64,000 nt of DNA from Ascaris suum (Eukaryota; Nematoda; Chromadorea; Rhabditida; Ascarididae). The notes beneath the pieces are model-generated. The model was not told where the DNA came from. It saw nothing but the letters and a program-made list of their open reading frames with translations, and made no database searches. This document shows positions 63,706 to 64,000 of this stretch, piece by piece. Where the stretch lies: the NCBI GenBank assembly GCA_013433145.1, contig CM024183.1:2694501-2758500 (forward strand), read 5' to 3'. The stretch's first letter is position 1, and each line of letters begins with the position of its first letter. Both the position numbers and the translations under genes were made by a program.

Positions 63706-64000
63706 GTATATGATATACGGACTGTTATTGAAATCATATTGTCTGTGGAAATATTGCTCTTTTATTGAACGTAGTGGATGTTAGTGGTTGTTCTCAAAAA
63801 AATAAAAATCAGTGCGTTGAAAATTTCAGCATCAATTTGGGAACATTTTGTGGAAATTCCAATTTCTCTGAGATATTTTTTATTTAATTTTACTTTCTAA
63901 GAAGTTCGAAAATTACTTTCACTAAAATTTAAACGGTATTAGTTTTCAATGAATTATTTCTTCATTGTATAACGATTTCGGTGCTAATTGTTTTTTACAG

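Larger units (their letters stand above)
62120..64000. other. No supportable gene
   Basis: Pyrimidine-rich sequence (62.2-62.5 kb), a G14 tract, and a stretch at 62.93-63.13 kb with weakly protein-like frames on both strands (plus VCLVCTISATPIMM; minus EMSLCIIIGVAEM). The end carries a (TA)n array and AT-rich DNA. Confidence 0.45.

Noticed and set aside
63531..63713. 60-codon plus frame ending in Tyr-Ile repeats
   Set aside because: Its second half is the second (TA)n array; no splice or family support.

Overview
The window looks like part of a nematode chromosome. It is AT-rich, introns run GT..AG with short acceptors of the TTTCAG/TTGCAG kind, and the two clear genes belong to families that are greatly expanded in nematodes. 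Long G homopolymers and very sparse genes suggest a fairly large genome. The sequence alone does not support a genus.

Layout. 1-5605 (+) holds six exons of an NRF-6-like (nose-resistant-to-fluoxetine) multi-pass membrane acyltransferase; its 5' end lies upstream of the window. An intact tRNA-Leu(CAG) sits in its second intron on the same strand. 8451-13479 (-) holds a complete six-exon GPCR of 337 codons that I assign to the DMSR / myosuppressin-receptor-like family. Its splice phases all agree, it has an AATAAA just past the stop, and a possible trans-splice acceptor lies 9 nt before the ATG. The two genes converge, with about 2.8 kb between them that contains one coding-like segment of uncertain ownership.

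From 13.6 kb to 64 kb I recognise no gene by family. I rebuilt several phase-consistent or acceptor-backed candidate exons on the minus strand (33.7-35.35, 39.1-40.2, 44.7 and 58.0 kb). I also found coding-like stretches whose strand is ambiguous (47.2, 56.1-56.4 and 61.9 kb). These are hypotheses, not firm genes. The region is rich in structure: a 240-bp foldback element with ~36-bp terminal inverted repeats, a diverged ~33-bp minisatellite, two other short tandem arrays, a 21-bp near-perfect hairpin, a 22-bp direct repeat spaced exactly 200 bp apart, two long (TA)n arrays, and a series of 10-19-nt G tracts that between 46.7 and 62.7 kb lie almost all on the plus strand.

How the genes work together. 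The two recognised genes fit a peptide-receptor gene and a lipid/drug-transport-type acyltransferase gene lying side by side. Nothing in the sequence shows a functional link. I found no CRISPR array, rRNA cluster or intact transposase, and no clearly new multi-gene system. The parts most worth following are the uncharacterised minus-strand candidates, the foldback element and the G-tract cluster.
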